Shown: positions 12,886 to 25,172 of the stretch, piece after piece
How the letters are laid out: each line of letters begins with the position of its first letter
How positions within the stretch are numbered: position 1 is the stretch's first letter
Origin: Ulota crispa
Lineage: Eukaryota; Streptophyta; Bryopsida; Orthotrichales; Orthotrichaceae
DNA length: 64,000 nt
Direction of reading: 5' to 3'
Assembly: GCA_963920765.1 (NCBI GenBank)
Contig: OY987245.1
Coordinates: 2,744,727-2,808,726, forward strand
Notes under the pieces: generated by a model
Told to the model about the DNA's origin: nothing
Seen by the model: the letters and a program-made list of their open reading frames with translations, nothing else
Databases searched by the model: none
Made by a program: the position numbers and the translations under genes

Positions 12886-13299
12886 AAGGGAATTGATATG
12901 TGCACACCAGGGTTGATATATGCACACCCCCGGGAGGTATATTATAGATTTCTACCATATGAAAGCTAAATTTGAGAATTTTGAATTCAGATTTGGACTC
13001 AGAGATCATGATTTACTCTAGAATCATTAAAAAAAGTTGCAATTGAACAACACTCCATGAAAAAATTAGTTAGAGGGAAAAGTGTTACTTTTACTTTTGT
13101 TTGTAAAAAAAGGTAAGTTTTTTTCACGGGGTATTATTCAATTGCAACTTTTTTTAGGATTCTAGGGTAAATCACAGTTTTTGAGTCCAAATGTGAACTC
13201 AAAATTCTCAAATTCAGCTTTTAGATGGTAGAAATCTATAATATACCTCCCCATGGGTGTGCATATATCAACCCCTAGTGTGCACATATCAATTCCCTT
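12886..13299. mobile_element. Fold-back MITE, family C (GGGAATTGATATGTGCAC ends)
   Basis: Both ends read AAGGGAATTGATATGTGCAC in inverted orientation, and almost the whole 414 bp is one palindrome: GGTTGATATATGCACACCCC, GAATTTTGAATTCAGATTTGG and GTTGCAATTGAACAAC each recur inverted in the other half. Other copies are at 19151-19567, 52927-53344, 53942-54222 (truncated) and 44290-44485 (partial). Confidence 0.75.
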
Positions 13300-14961
13300 T
13301 ATTAAATCTAGTGGAATTAGAATTAACTTGACTTTATAGTAACTATATCAAAGATCAACTTTCTAAGTTTTATGGTGCAAAGGGCATGCATGAAAAGACA
13401 AATTTTTAATTTTTTTTTAAATTTTTGCATATTGGCAAATGCTTATGAAACAACATGCAAGTGATAATGTAAATTTTTAAAGCACTACAAACTAACAACA
13501 AATTTGGATGTTGAAGATTATGCAAAGGCTAGAGTATATCTTTGCTTTTTTGAAAGTTTTTTCAAAAAATCTTCTTTAAAACAATTAGAATATTTTATGA
13601 TCATGAAAAACAGTTATGTGCCACTATTTTCATACTTGTGCATAGACTTACTTATTGATTAGAAATAAAATAACCCTAACAATGAATTGAACATGAAAAG
13701 GACTAATATTGAGGTTGTCACTTATTGTTTGTATTTTTTGACTCAATGCTAAAATCAAGGAAGAAGAGAATATGTTCATTCAAACTAATGAGGTTTTTGA
13801 TAGCTCATGATAGTCATGCATTTGAACATGTAATCATACTTCAATACATCTTCACATTGTTGTATACAAGTACATAGCCATGATTCAATACAAAAATGCA
13901 GATTTCACTAGGCAAACATCCAATATGCATTTGGAATACCCACATGCTATGGCCTAGGGACACTAAAACACTAATCCAACAATCATATTAGAGAATTAAA
14001 ACTCAAAACTATAATTTCATTACAAGAAATTTGATGGGCAACACATAACAAGAAGTACATCCTTTAAAGGTCCTTGTCCTAGAGAAAGGAGTACTAGTTG
14101 CAATATGCAACAATTTATGGGAACAAAAAACTAGACATCTTGTCATGCAAAATTTTAACTTTGGATCTAGAGTTGACTTTCAAGTGTGGCTATTTTTGGT
14201 AGAATGCCACAATAAAAAACAGAGTGTCCAAAATATAGAAATAAAAATCAAAACAGAAAAAAGTTTGAAGATGTATGCAAACATCAAGAGATTATTCAAT
14301 GTTTTGTTTAAATATTGAAAGATCTTCCAATATTTTGTTCAAGCTAGGATAACTAAAGATCTTCCAATATTTTGTTCAAGCTAGGATAACTTGTGACTCT
14401 ATATTTTGCACTTTTATCCAATCTGACAACCTCTATGCAATCTTGTTATTATCCAATTATAAATTGTATAAGATTTAATGAAGTGCACTAAATTGTATAA
14501 AAATTGTCAAATTTTGACCTATTTCAGGCTTGAATTTAGGTTGTAAGTTGCCATAAAAACATAGAAGAGCATTGAAATTGACTTAAATTTCAGTTTTCAA
14601 CCATTCATATTCTAAATTTGATTAGAATTTTGACAATCGTTGATTGTACCTTTTTTGGCCATATCAACGTGTACACAAAAGAGGAATACCAGTGTTAAAA
14701 CTAAAACTACTGACACATTTACCATTGTTCTAAGAACTTGCTAGAACTTGAGCTGATCATGCACTACATAACCAATGTCTAGTTCTATTGAGCAAACTCT
14801 CTAGCAAAACTCCTAGAGATCTATTACACTCTCAAAAAAATGAAAGGAAGAAAGGTCAATGATTCTCTACCACCTCTGTCCCGCTTTGTCATTGCTTTGT
14901 GAGGAGTTATGAAAACCACAATTGGGGTCACTGACGACGTGAATCTCCAAAGACAACTCCA
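13300..14961. other. AT-rich intergenic DNA
   Basis: No gene is recognised. The only clear structure is the short tandem duplication at 14320-14391. Confidence 0.45.
14320..14391. repeat. Tandem duplication of about 36 bp
   Basis: The block AAGATCTTCCAATATTTTGT and its continuation through CAAGCTAGGATAACT occurs twice head to tail with no visible mismatch. Confidence 0.85.
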
Positions 14962-15457
14962 TCATGTATGACATGGATGCTCTAGTAAAAGTGTATGAAG
15001 GTTTACACAAATTAGTATCAAACGGACTTGCCTACAACTCAATCTGCATTGCCACGTGGATCTCCATGGTAAACAATGTAGACAAGAAAAATAATCAATG
15101 AGGAGAAGACGGCTCCTAGCACATTTGCAACTCGTCACAAGAGCTTGGAGCAAGCACATGCCTATAACTTGTAACTTGGCCACCAGCTTGAGGATGTCCC
15201 TGCTATGCAGATTTGTAATTTTAACGACTGCATAGACCCAGAAGGTCAAAACATCTAGAATCACCAGCTTTACAACCTCTGAATGAGCTTCTAGAACCGC
15301 ACATGCCTCAGTGCTTCAAAGCCTCAAATAACCCTCGGAATTTTGGGTTAAATATTTGATATTGAACGCCGCGTTCAAAGTCGAATGTTTTGGTGACATG
15401 TATTCACAGCCTTGAGAAAAATCCCTTCTTTTGTACAGTAGAGAGTGAAGACATCAA
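14962..15457. other. 3' flank of sideroflexin; unassigned open frame
   Basis: A minus-strand frame of 100 codons (15264-14962) lies just downstream of the sideroflexin stop. It has hydrophobic stretches but no family I recognise and a non-ATG start. It is most likely 3' UTR or chance, but GC is higher than in the neighbouring repeat DNA, so transcription is plausible. Confidence 0.3.
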
Positions 15458-17690
15458 TCAGACGCCCTTGTTGTAGAAGACCTGGGTGACAGGCTGCCCA
15501 AACCGATTGACTCGATTATGCAAAGAATCCTCGAGATTAGCAACGCTCACGGAAGCCTGCTGCTTGAATATGCCGAAGCAAAGCGGCACGCTCGTTTGAA
15601 TGGAGACTCCCACCATGGCCATCAGTGTTGGTATTCGCAACGCAGGATGTCTCGTGTAAAAGGCCGTCCGTTCCAATCTGCTAGCACCAAAGAAAAAACA
15701 CCTCTATTACGGTTGCTGGACTGGACACGTAGATGTTCTCATTACAAACTCCAATGGACTTTGTTAGGCAAATTGGGAAAACAGAATGGACTTTGTTAGG
15801 TAAATTGGGAGAACGGAGGGACCATTTTGTACTCCACCTTACTCTTACATACAAGAAATGTAGGCATAGCTATAGCTCAAAGTTGTAATTATTTGAAATT
15901 TTTGGAGGCAATCACTGAGACTTTACTATTTGTTTTTTTTAATATGCTAAATTGGACATAATAACAGAAATAGTGAAAGTCCCAGTACTGTTTTTCTTAA
16001 TTTACCTAATATGGTGTTCCATGTGAAACACAAAAAAGGCAAGATGCAACAGAGAGATTGGTTTACCTGTGCATGACCAGCGGTGGAATGACTAAAATAG
16101 GAGCAGCTGCAAAGATGCGTCCTGCAGTGCATGCACTCACCGCACGCGCACCTGCGAGTTTGCTATGCCCAACTACATCGTTGTTGTCGTCGTACACTCT
16201 GATGCCTTGTAGATACTCATCTCTGCGTGTAATGCCGAGGTTTAACACGTCTGCTGCTGCCACCGCACAAAAGGGGACAAGCTTACGAGCTATACTTGCC
16301 CTGCAGCACAAAACCCCTTTCAAAATGGGACCCAAATCAATACAATAAATGTCCAGCCTTGATTTGGACATTTTTACCATAATTTCGTTGCTTAGGACAT
16401 GTTGTGTTGATTAGAATAGCTTGATAAGGGCCTTGTTACAGGTCTCAAAGTGGCCACTTCAGATTATGGCCAAAGGTCAAGAGGCTATTGATTCTCTCTA
16501 ATCAGATTGCAAGAAACCAAGAGTTTGGCCTCTCAACCCTTCACAGTAGAGGCCAAAGTCCAAAGTCTATCATCCATCAAACTACCTACATGCAAGTACT
16601 TTATCACCCAAAACAACAACTTCTGAAAGGGAAGTTTGGGTCCAGCAAAACCGGAGACCCAAACTATGGTCTAGAGGCCATTAGTTTCAGCATGTATTGC
16701 CTATTTTCAGTAGAGTTTCTTAAGGGGCGGTTCACACTACGCCCCACATCCCATGTGACAAAGTCCCACGGGAGTGCAAAATCCCATCTTTGTGGGCTAG
16801 AGAAGATGGGAAAAGATGGAACTTGGGCTAAAAGATGGGTCTACCAAAATGCTTGACTCAATCTTGGAGTGGAGTCCCACTTTTTTTGACGCCAAAACCT
16901 GGAAAAGTGCTGCATGTAGGCTCCATGCAAGCAGTGGGATGTGGGACTTAAGGCATAGTCTGAAACGCAAAGTCCCATCTTTTGCCTCTCCGCCAATCAG
17001 ACTCTCAGATTTCATCAGATTTCAGCGGGACTTGGGACGTAGTCTGAACCGCCCCAGCCTCTCAACAACAAAGTTTGGCCATTCAATCTGGCGGCCCTAA
17101 ACTACAAGAGGACTTTTGGAAGTCGCCTTTTTTTTCTCCTTTTTTTCACCGTCTCTAGCTTTCGAAGGAGGGCAGAGAGAGAGCATAATTACATACCAGC
17201 GTTTGCCAGGAGAAACTCTGTCCAGGAGAGAATGAAGCCCAACGGCAGCACCGACGGAGCTTGCAGTAGCTCCCACGTACGCCTCGAAGATCTTGCGCAC
17301 GCTTTCGTCGTTCGAGGCGTTCCGGTTGGCGTAGTAATGCAAACAATTGTAGGTCTGGTTCAGCCACTGGGCAGCCACGTTCTGCTGGAGCCCCCGTGCT
17401 GATAGCATCAGTGTGTCCAGCACGAGGTTACACGGAATGATGAACGAGAGCCGAAGCGGAAGAAAAATCTTCTCTCCCGTGTCGGGATGTACGACCGCGT
17501 CCTTGATCTTGCGTGCAATTTCAAGCTGCTCGGCACTGATGGACGTTTCATTATTACCAACTTCTTTTCCCTCGTGGGCTTTGAGAAGCTGTAAGGCTTC
17601 GTCTACTTGGGCGTCTGTTACGAATGCTGTCCTGATGTCCATCATGTTGAAGATCCGTTGGACCCTCGCCCAATACGTGCCTTCGTCCAT
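15458..17690 (-). CDS. SFXN: Sideroflexin (SFXN/Mtc family), 3 exons
   Basis: This is a mitochondrial inner-membrane protein of the sideroflexin family. Human SFXN1 imports serine; the substrate here is unknown. Exons on the minus strand are 17690-17197, 16300-16067 and 15677-15458. Both introns are GT-AG (GTATGT and GTAAAC donors) and the join gives 315 aa, the usual family length of about 320. Family signatures: YWARVQRIFNMMDIRTAF near the N terminus, HPDTGEKIFLPLRLSFIIP (68-86), QWLNQTYNCLHYYANRNAS (108-126), KLVPFCAVAAAD in exon 2, the following GHSKLAGARA segment, the IPPLVMHRLER junction and the canonical C-terminal FYNKGV. I chose ATG 17690 because the longer frame upstream starts at TTG. 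Both introns contain MITE-like repeats. Confidence is very high for the family. Confidence 0.95.
15793..16022. mobile_element. MITE-like repeat, family E, in sideroflexin intron 2
   Basis: The left end TTGTTAGGTAAATTGGGA pairs with the right end TTAATTTACCTAATATGG. The interior ACCATTTTGTACTCCACC is shared with 1053-1305. It lies wholly inside the intron between exons 2 and 3. Confidence 0.45.
16451..17096. mobile_element. Outer MITE-like element in sideroflexin intron 1
   Basis: The left end GGCCACTTCAGATTATGGCC followed by AAAGGTCAAGAGGC is matched, inverted, by the right end AGCCTCTCAACAACAAAGTTT continuing to GGCCATTCAATCTGGCGGCC. A second element (16734-17055) sits just inside the right end, so this appears to be a nested pair. 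Confidence 0.45.
16734..17055. mobile_element. MITE with GGGGCGGTTCA ends in sideroflexin intron 1
   Basis: The ends are GGGGCGGTTCACACTACG and the inverse CGTAGTCTGAACCGCCCC. Inner blocks CCCACATCCCATG / AAGTCCCA also recur inverted. The terminal style resembles the element at 24869-25172 (GGCCCAGTTTAGACTAGC). I see no clear target duplication. Confidence 0.65.
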
Positions 17691-19140
17691 TTCTTCACAA
17701 CGACGAAGGCGCAACCAGAGAGAGCTAGAGAGAGAGATTGGTATCTATCTCAGGAAAACTAAGGATCCCCCATCGCTGACTTATCTTCTTGCACTCTGCA
17801 TTGCAGTGCAATGTCAGTTCATTCTCCTCCGTGGTAAAAGAAACTAGGAACCAGCATGCAAAACTACTTAACAATTATTCTCTGCAACCGAATCCAAACA
17901 CAAGCTTGAATCTCCTCGTTTATACTTAAAAACATTGCACCACGAAAAACAGAGACGACAAGCAAAAGCAAAAGACATGCACTGAAAATTCTTTGAATCA
18001 CAGGTACATATGAATCCAACTATTCTCTCCCGAAACCTTTGCCTTTGAAAAACTCGGTTCACAATGGAATGCAATGCAAGGCAATTAAAGGTACGCGAGC
18101 AAGCTATTCTAAATTCCTCAACAAAAGCTACTGAAACAGGGCACAGCTAAAAGCAGAGACGACTAGCAAAAGCACCCCATATTACCACACACCACGGCAC
18201 GCACGCACTAACGAATCCATGAAAATTCCCTTACCTGTTAGAAGAGTCCCTTCAACACGACGCTGAACCAAAGGTCGATGAAATTAGGGTTTCCAGATCT
18301 TCCTATATTCCACGCTTCACCACATATCGTGACATGATTGTCTTCGAATCCTAACGTCCATGCAACAGAGAAACTAGAAAATTCAACAAAGTGTACTACT
18401 ACTCATCTACTGCATCGGACCGTAAAAGACTTCAGAAGATCAACTTAAAAAACGGAAATTTACTCTCCATCACGTCCAAAACTTGGTACATAAAAATTGT
18501 AGATTGATCGGAGCTACCTCCAACCAGGAAGAAAGTGCAAAAAGGTAAACTCGATCCTAGAAAGACGGACCTGCAGCAAAGTAACTGCGAAAGGGCCAGC
18601 CAGCCAAGCTAACTTAGCTCATCCCATGAGAGAATTGAATCCACCGTATCAAGCTACATGAACCCAATTGAAGTGCTCACAAATACGAGAGGCAATTGAA
18701 AGTGCCAGTCTCGTCTGTTGCTCCTTCTGAGCGACCAGCGAGCAGGGGATTCGATCTCCACGAGCTCCTGCAAGTCTGATGAACTGCAACGTAAGCTTAA
18801 AGCAGAGCAACGAGGGGCATGAAGAGGCTGGCACGGCGCCTGACAGGGCAGGAACGAGGATTCGCAAAAGGGCAACGCTGCAGAAAGGTGACGCTGTGGC
18901 CGTCTGGGACTCTGGGGCATACAACGTTCTGACGGCACCTGAAATGCTCTCCACCAACCAATGGACGGCCAGCGCACGTACAGTAAGCTTAAGCTATCTC
19001 CTTCACCGCAGGATCCAATCTCCCTTTGTTGTAACTCACAGATTTTACTTTATTGTAAAAATAAGAAACTGTCAAACCTTACAATGTTTTCCAATTTGAG
19101 TAAAAGTTATCTCTAGTTTATTGTAAAAGTAGCAACCTGA
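17691..19140 (-). promoter_or_regulatory. 5' UTR/promoter region of the sideroflexin gene
   Basis: GC-richer sequence lies upstream of the ATG. A CT/GA repeat lies just before the coding start (17718-17745). A telo-box TTAGGGTTT occurs at 18284-18292 and a CCAAT at 18958-18962. GC falls abruptly past 19.1 kb where a family C element begins. The exact transcription start is not visible. Frames on both strands at 18649-19099 overlap one another and match nothing. Confidence 0.45.
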
Positions 19141-19150
19141 AAAACCTACT

Positions 19151-19567
19151 TTAGGGAATTGATATAACTTACGCACACCAGGGGTTTGTTATATGGACAT
19201 CGGGGGGGGTAAATTTTAGATAGTTACCACCAAGCTGAAATTGGAAAACTTGAATCTACATTTGGGTTGAGGGACCTTGATTTAGTCTAGAACCACAAAG
19301 GAGATTATAACTTAACAATGTCTAGTGGAAAAACTTAGCTAGAGGGTAAGTTATTACTTTTACCTTTGTTTGTGAAAAAAGCCAAGTTTTTTCATTGGGT
19401 GTTTTTCAATTGTAACCTCTTGTGTGGTTCTAGACTAAATCAAAGTCTCTAAATCCAAATTTGAATTCAAACTTCCAAAATTCAACTTGTTGATGGTAAA
19501 TATTTAGAATTTACCCCCCCTCGGTGTGCATATATCAAACCGCGGGTGTGCATATATCAATCAAGGG
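19151..19567. mobile_element. Fold-back MITE, family C, diverged copy
   Basis: It has the same plan as 12886-13299: terminal TTAGGGAATTGATAT, GTGTGCATATATCAA near the right end, and the inner pairs ACCTTTGTTTGTGAAAAAA and GAACCACAAAGGAG with inverted partners. It is more diverged than the other full copies. Confidence 0.65.
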
Positions 19568-20530
19568 TAATATTTTTGGCTAAATTTCGCAATTTTTTAG
19601 CTCAACTTTGATTGTGCTAAAAGTGTATTGTAAAAAAAAATCAAAAAATCAAAAAATAGCCAAAATTTCAAGATGTCAAATTGCTTGTGAGATGAGGTGC
19701 GATTTGAGGTGTGACCTAATAGCTAATGAGATTGTAGATTCAGACAACCTAAACCTAAGTAGCCAGGAATTACACATGATTTCCCCCCACTTTGCATTCA
19801 AGTTAGGAGTTGGGTGCCGCTTTGCCCTTGGTAGGATCAAAAGGTTAAAATGCGGGTACCCATTTTGGTAACTCTTGATAGCAATTGCAATTGTCAACAT
19901 CATCAGAATTGCAACTTTATTGGACCTTATTGCTTAATGAGTTTATGCCCTATTTGCTCCACAAAAGCAAGGGAATTGCAATTTGGCATCATCTCATTTG
20001 TATACACAATTTTGGGGATGGGAGATGAAATTAACCCTTGGAAAACTATTGGTGTTAGAAGCTATCATTTGCATGACAAAAATACTCTTGCTTCCATTTT
20101 TGTTGTATTGCCATTTTAAAGCTATGCATTTTCAATTTGCATTGTTAGTTTACACTTTGCAAATATCCAAGTTCAACATGATAAGTAACAAAATAAAACA
20201 ACTATGGAAGATCGATTTTAGACATCACCAATTCACATAGTTGGAGAACATATAAAAAAATACTTGAAAGTTGTTATTTATATCTCAACAAGTTGCTTGA
20301 CATGTAGCTGAAAGTTTCTAGCCAAGGAAAATTGTGTAGGCAAAATACTAAACAAAAAGACAAACTATCGCAACTTGCCCTTTACAAAATACAAGGCAGG
20401 TCGCAATTTTTTTGACCTACACTCTACAATTTTAGCAAGTGAAGATAAAAATGAAAAACAAATTTAAGAGGGCTGATATCAATTCCCAATATATAAACAA
20501 TGTAGCTTACATTGTGATGAATTAAATGAA
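19568..20530. other. AT-rich intergenic DNA
   Basis: Several overlapping short frames exist on both strands (19608-20240) but none has motifs or codon bias of a gene. Confidence 0.45.
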
Positions 20531-20934
20531 TACTATAGGTTGGGAGCAAATTTGAAATGTCTCTGCCGAGTTAATTATTTTTTCAGAAAAAATAAGTTCG
20601 GCATCAAATTTCATAATTAAACAAGATTAGGCACTTCCAAAAAAAGTTGTTACTATTTGGCATTCAACCAAAAAATTACTAGCATTAAACCTTTTTCTAA
20701 GCATCTTTGACTTTCTAAAATTAGTCCTTAGTATGAAATTTGCAATAGATTAAGCCCTCTTGGAATCATCCTTGACCTTCCATTGTTAGTTAAGCTTAAT
20801 GACTTTTATTATATTTGGCATTTCAATTTTTTGATTTGTTTAACATTGGGCATTTTTGGAGCATAATTTATAGAATAATTAGGCAAAATTTTGGGGAATA
20901 ATTTTATGCCAAATCTGCTCTCAACCTATAGTAG
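20531..20934. mobile_element. Fold-back element
   Basis: TACTATAGGTTGGGAGCAAA at the left end is matched by the inverse TTTGCTCTCAACCTATAGTA-like sequence at the right end (one to two mismatches). The interior is AT-rich with no ORF. Confidence 0.55.
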
Positions 20935-21042
20935 TTGGGAAATGCTTGTTTAGTGTGCCTTAGAGAGTCTTTTTTTTAATAGTGCAAACTAGCGCAATTA
21001 ATACAAAGCACATTGATTGAAATAACTTGTATAATTTTTAAC

Positions 21043-21598
21043 TCTTGTACAATACCCAAAAGAAAGAGTACACAAGTCTCTTTCATGGCATCCATAAAAG
21101 TTTGTATAACAAAGAATATAATTGGTATTTTATCCTCAGATTTTTTGTATGTGAACCTTGTGCAATCATGATCAAGCATACCAAATTTCAGTTACTAAAA
21201 ATCAAAAACCTACTTTTGGTAAATTGTTTTTTGTCAAAATCATGATTTTACAAGAAAATAGATTTAAAAACATTGGTGATGAATTTTTGAGATTTGGTTG
21301 CATGGATATGTATGAGACATCCATATGCAAATTTTTATTTCAAACAAACATTTCCAAAAAAAATTGAAACTTTTTCTATATAGATTTTAATGTTAGGGTG
21401 ATTATAACCAAATTTAGTAAAATATATAATTCTTTATAGAAGTTAGTTTTTGTTATTTGACTCATACATTGTCATTAAGTTTGTACCTTTAAACATGATG
21501 ATATGTATATTTTGCCAAAAACTAATTTATTTATAGTACAAACTTCTTTTAATCCTATAGAAGGGACTTGTGTACTCTTTCTTTAGGGTACTATACAT
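21043..21598. mobile_element. Fold-back element
   Basis: CTTGTACAATACCCAAAAGA and the adjacent AAGAGTACACAAGTC pair with the inverse GACTTGTGTACTCTTTCTTT ... GGGTACTATACA at the right. The enclosed short frames are not gene-like. Confidence 0.5.
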
Positions 21599-21749
21599 TA
21601 TAGTGGATTAAAATTCTTCAAAGTAACATTGTATAAAAGTCCAAGCTAGATAGGCCAACACACTTTAAGAAACTTAGGTATGCTTAATTTATCTCTTCAA
21701 TTCTTAGCCAATTTTTGAAAAAACTATATGAGCATGAGGTTTTTCTTAA

Positions 21750-22655
21750 CCCTTTAAGGACCACGCAACCATATTCTGGTTGCAAAGAGTGGTTTTTGGC
21801 CTATAGATTGAAATTGCTTAATAGTTTGGAAATTGGTATTGAAGAACACATGTGATCACAAGAATTTTGCATCCATCTAAAAAAACAACAATGGAATCGG
21901 GTATGTGAGTTGACAAATAATGGTTTTTATATAACATGGTCTTAAAATACGTATCCATTTTTTTGTCAAAGACGGATCAAACCAACAACAAAATACATCA
22001 GACATCCAAGAAGAATGTAAAATCTCAATTGCCTGGTCCTTAAATTTTTCAAATTGTTTAAGAAATACGCCCATATTGTTTTCCTATACAGTAGTAGTAC
22101 AATTGTAGTTTTTGAAGATCTATTGAAATGGTGTTGTCATTTCATTTTTAAAATTAGTCATGCTACATTTAAGGCCAATTCTTGAGTGTTTTCACCAATC
22201 AGATTTTTCGTAGTAGTTATCAATTTTTTTATAGAACCGTTTCAAGGTAGCAAAGAAAGTGGGATTTTTGACCCTTTTTGTCCACTTAGCTACACCTTGT
22301 GATTGCTATTTTTGTCTATTTTGTGTGAAACTAGTCTTGTTGAAAAGGTGGGAAACCTTGCTTTTTAGAAATGTAAGGCTCTTCTCAATCAAAACTTGCA
22401 TGAAGCGTTCACATCCAAAACCACACAAGCATGAAAACTAGAGATTATCCACATACACTCACTCAATCATTATAATATTTCACTTCCAACTGTAAATCTA
22501 GATGAAATTTTGACACATTATAGCAAACACAATATCCTTTACATTCATACGGTTGGATTATTCAAATTGAGTCCATATTTGATTCAATTGTGCATCTAAG
22601 TTGACCACCCTTGTTTTTTGTGGGTTTTCTGAAAATGGGTGTGGTCCTTAAAGGG
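21750..22655. mobile_element. piggyBac-like non-autonomous element (TTAA-flanked)
   Basis: TTAA at 21746-21749 precedes CCCTTTAAGGACCACG. The right end GTGGTCCTTAAAGGG is followed by TTAA at 22656-22659. Termini pair with one mismatch over 15 bp, and the 906-bp interior lacks a transposase. Confidence 0.65.
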
Positions 22656-22659
22656 TTAA

Positions 22660-23946
22660 GCCGTTGAGCAATGAAGATGTTGTATAGCTTGCCTTCCCCC
22701 TCAAAATAAATTTTGGTATTTTATTTTGTAGAAAAACACATAAATGACTTTGTGACCTATCTTTGGAAATATGCAACTATACAATGTCTTCAGTGCTTAA
22801 AAGCTAAAACCAAATACTCATATGTTTTTCTCAAAAGTTGGCCAAATACTGAAATAACAAAACAAACAACCTTGGAATGCAAATCAAGTGAATGTTGCCA
22901 AAATAGACTTCTGGAGTATGAATTCACAATTGTGTTCAATACATTGCTAAAGATTGTTTAATTCTATTAATTCAATTCTCGCAAGGTTACAGATTGGACA
23001 TGGTATATTGTCCAATTTTCCAATCCAAATATCATCGTGGTTACTCAAAGATTTGTTTGTGCACTTCCATCAATAACAATCACAAGTTGTAATTTTACAC
23101 CAAGCAAAAATAATAACGTATTTGATGAGTCATTTAACCCTTTAATGTCCCATGGGCATGATAAATAAGTTGCTGTATAGTTGACAATTGTTATGTCAAC
23201 AAAAAGTTTTAATTTGGGATGTCATATAGTTCATTGAAATTATATTGATTTACACCAAATCGTGCATTTAGGTTGCTTTAATAATTAGGATGCGTTACCT
23301 TGGTAAAATCACCTCATGACTTACCGGCTTGTTCATCTAGAGGGACATGCAACTCTCTTTATGCTACAATAATTTTTGGAATTGGTTTTGTGTAAAATTC
23401 TAGCTTCCTTGCTTCATGGTTTTGACACTTGTTTGTGTTGCTTGCTTCCTTCATTGTTTATTGCAATAATTCTTGACAAAAATTACTATAGTCTTGGTAA
23501 AAATTGAAGTAGTATGAAATGTTGAGAAATTAGTATTGGGCAATTTAAATGCACTATTTGGTATGTATTCCAATTTTTTGTTGATCTTGTTGCAATAAAG
23601 GTATGGAATGATTCCAAATACAAGAAAAATACCTTATAATGTATTGTACTAGCTGCATTGCAAAGGAGCTTTCAAGCATTTAAGAGTTGAAATGTGGCAT
23701 TGGCAATGCACCAAGGGTGTGCTCCAGGATCCGGAAAATATTTGAGTTTTTTTGCTTGATTTCCTTCAATTTCCATGTTGAACTAGTTTGTCAAGAAACC
23801 ATTTCAATTACTTTCTCTATTTCATTCTATAAATAAAAAATTTAAAGATGCTTAACCAATTTGTAGCCAACATTTCTAAATTGCAAATAGCTTTTTCTCA
23901 TTTCAATCAGCTAGCTTTAACCTAGCGGTTGGTTCTTCCTGAACCT
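22660..23946. other. AT-rich DNA with a one-ended TTAA element
   Basis: TTAACCCTTTAATGTCCCAT at 23134 looks like the left end of another TTAA element, but I cannot find its partner. Positions 23262-23360 resemble 60328-60425 (shared TGCATTTAGGTTGC and ACCTCATGACT blocks). No gene is visible. Confidence 0.4.
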
Positions 23947-24039
23947 TAGTATGTTCACACTTGATGTTTTAGAGGGGTCTTACTAGTATGGATGCAACCT
24001 AAAAGTATGTCCGTATGCATCTAATTTTCTTTAGCTACT

Positions 24040-24865
24040 AAGGTAGGGCCACCCATTCTTGATCATATAAGCTTGTGTAGGAAAACACGTTAGAACAACA
24101 ATGTGGTGCAATTTTTTTTGGTAGCTTCATACATAATATTGCGACACATTTTTTTTGAAAATTTTCACGCAAAACTAAGTTATATACAAATTTCAGAGTG
24201 CATAAAAGTGTTCTAAACCCATAGATAATCACTAGACTCTCCTAATCCCAATCATAGCCAAACTACTTCTTGCTCACTACTTCCTATTTTCTCTTGGGAC
24301 ACATGTCATGATCTCATTAGTCTTAATCTTGAAAAGAGAAAAAATACACATTCCTAGGCTTGGAAATAGGATGGTTGGAAATAGCATGCCCTACAAGTTG
24401 GGTTTGGATCCCTTGTTGGGAATGGGTGGTCCTAAGGTGGAAGCACCCATTGCCAACAACGCCCCATTCCCAACTAGTAGAGTGTGCTATTTCCAACATG
24501 AGCAAGGATATGTGCTTTGGAAATTGTTTTTCTGACTTTTTCAAGGTTGGGGCTACTTAAGTCATGCCACTTGTCCCAAAGTGAGGTAGGAAGTAATGAG
24601 CTAAAATTAGTTTGGCTAGTATTGGAATTCTATACATTTAGACATTGGCAATGGGTGTGGAACACTTTTTGACTCCCAAAATTCACAATAATTTCAAATT
24701 TTTAAATAAAATTATGAAAACTTGCAATCTCAATATTTCTTATCTTTATACATGGGAAATTTTTTTTTTGCCTCAAACTCTTTGTATTTGGAAAAATATT
24801 TTTGCCTCAAACTCTTTGTAGTTTTTTGCAAGATTGTTATCAGATATGGGTGCTTCCACCTTACC
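24040..24865. mobile_element. Fold-back element, family B (AAGGTAG...CACCCAT ends)
   Basis: The left end AAGGTAGGGCCACCCATTC pairs with a right end reading ATGGGTGCTTCCACCTTACC. Inner arms pair around ATAGCCAAACTACTT / TAGTTTGGCTA and ACTACTTCCTATTT / AGGTAGGAAGTAAT. Related ends occur at 47406-47803 and 56963-57258. A compact inner hairpin occupies 24373-24501. Confidence 0.6.
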
Positions 24866-24868
24866 TTA

Positions 24869-25172
24869 GGCCCAGTTTAGACTAGCAACCATCCGAGACA
24901 CGGAAATTGGCACCTTGTTTGGTGTTTTGCCCGATAGAAACTTTTCTATATAATTGTGTGTCATCCAAGAGTGTGCCTCTGCCGGACAAGTTTGGTACCG
25001 CACCCTTGGAGCAGGCCCCAAATCTTTATCTTGGCCACTGACGTGGTTATATAAGGTGGTCCCCAAGGTGGTGAAGACGAATGTAAAAGTACCAGACAAA
25101 CCCGCACTTTGAACCCAACCGTGGAGAAAACGTTTGATAAATTTTCGGTCGGACGCTAGTCTGAACCGGGCC
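24869..25172. mobile_element. Harbinger/Tourist-like MITE with TTA duplication
   Basis: TTA (24866-24868) precedes GGCCCAGTTTAGACTAGC. The right end GCTAGTCTGAACCGGGCC is followed by TTA (25173-25175). The 18-bp inverted repeats and TTA duplication fit PIF/Harbinger-derived MITEs. There is no coding capacity. Confidence 0.7.

Noticed and set aside
14962-15264. 100-codon minus-strand frame downstream of sideroflexin
   Set aside because: Hydrophobic but without family resemblance or an ATG start. Kept only as a note on the 3' flank.
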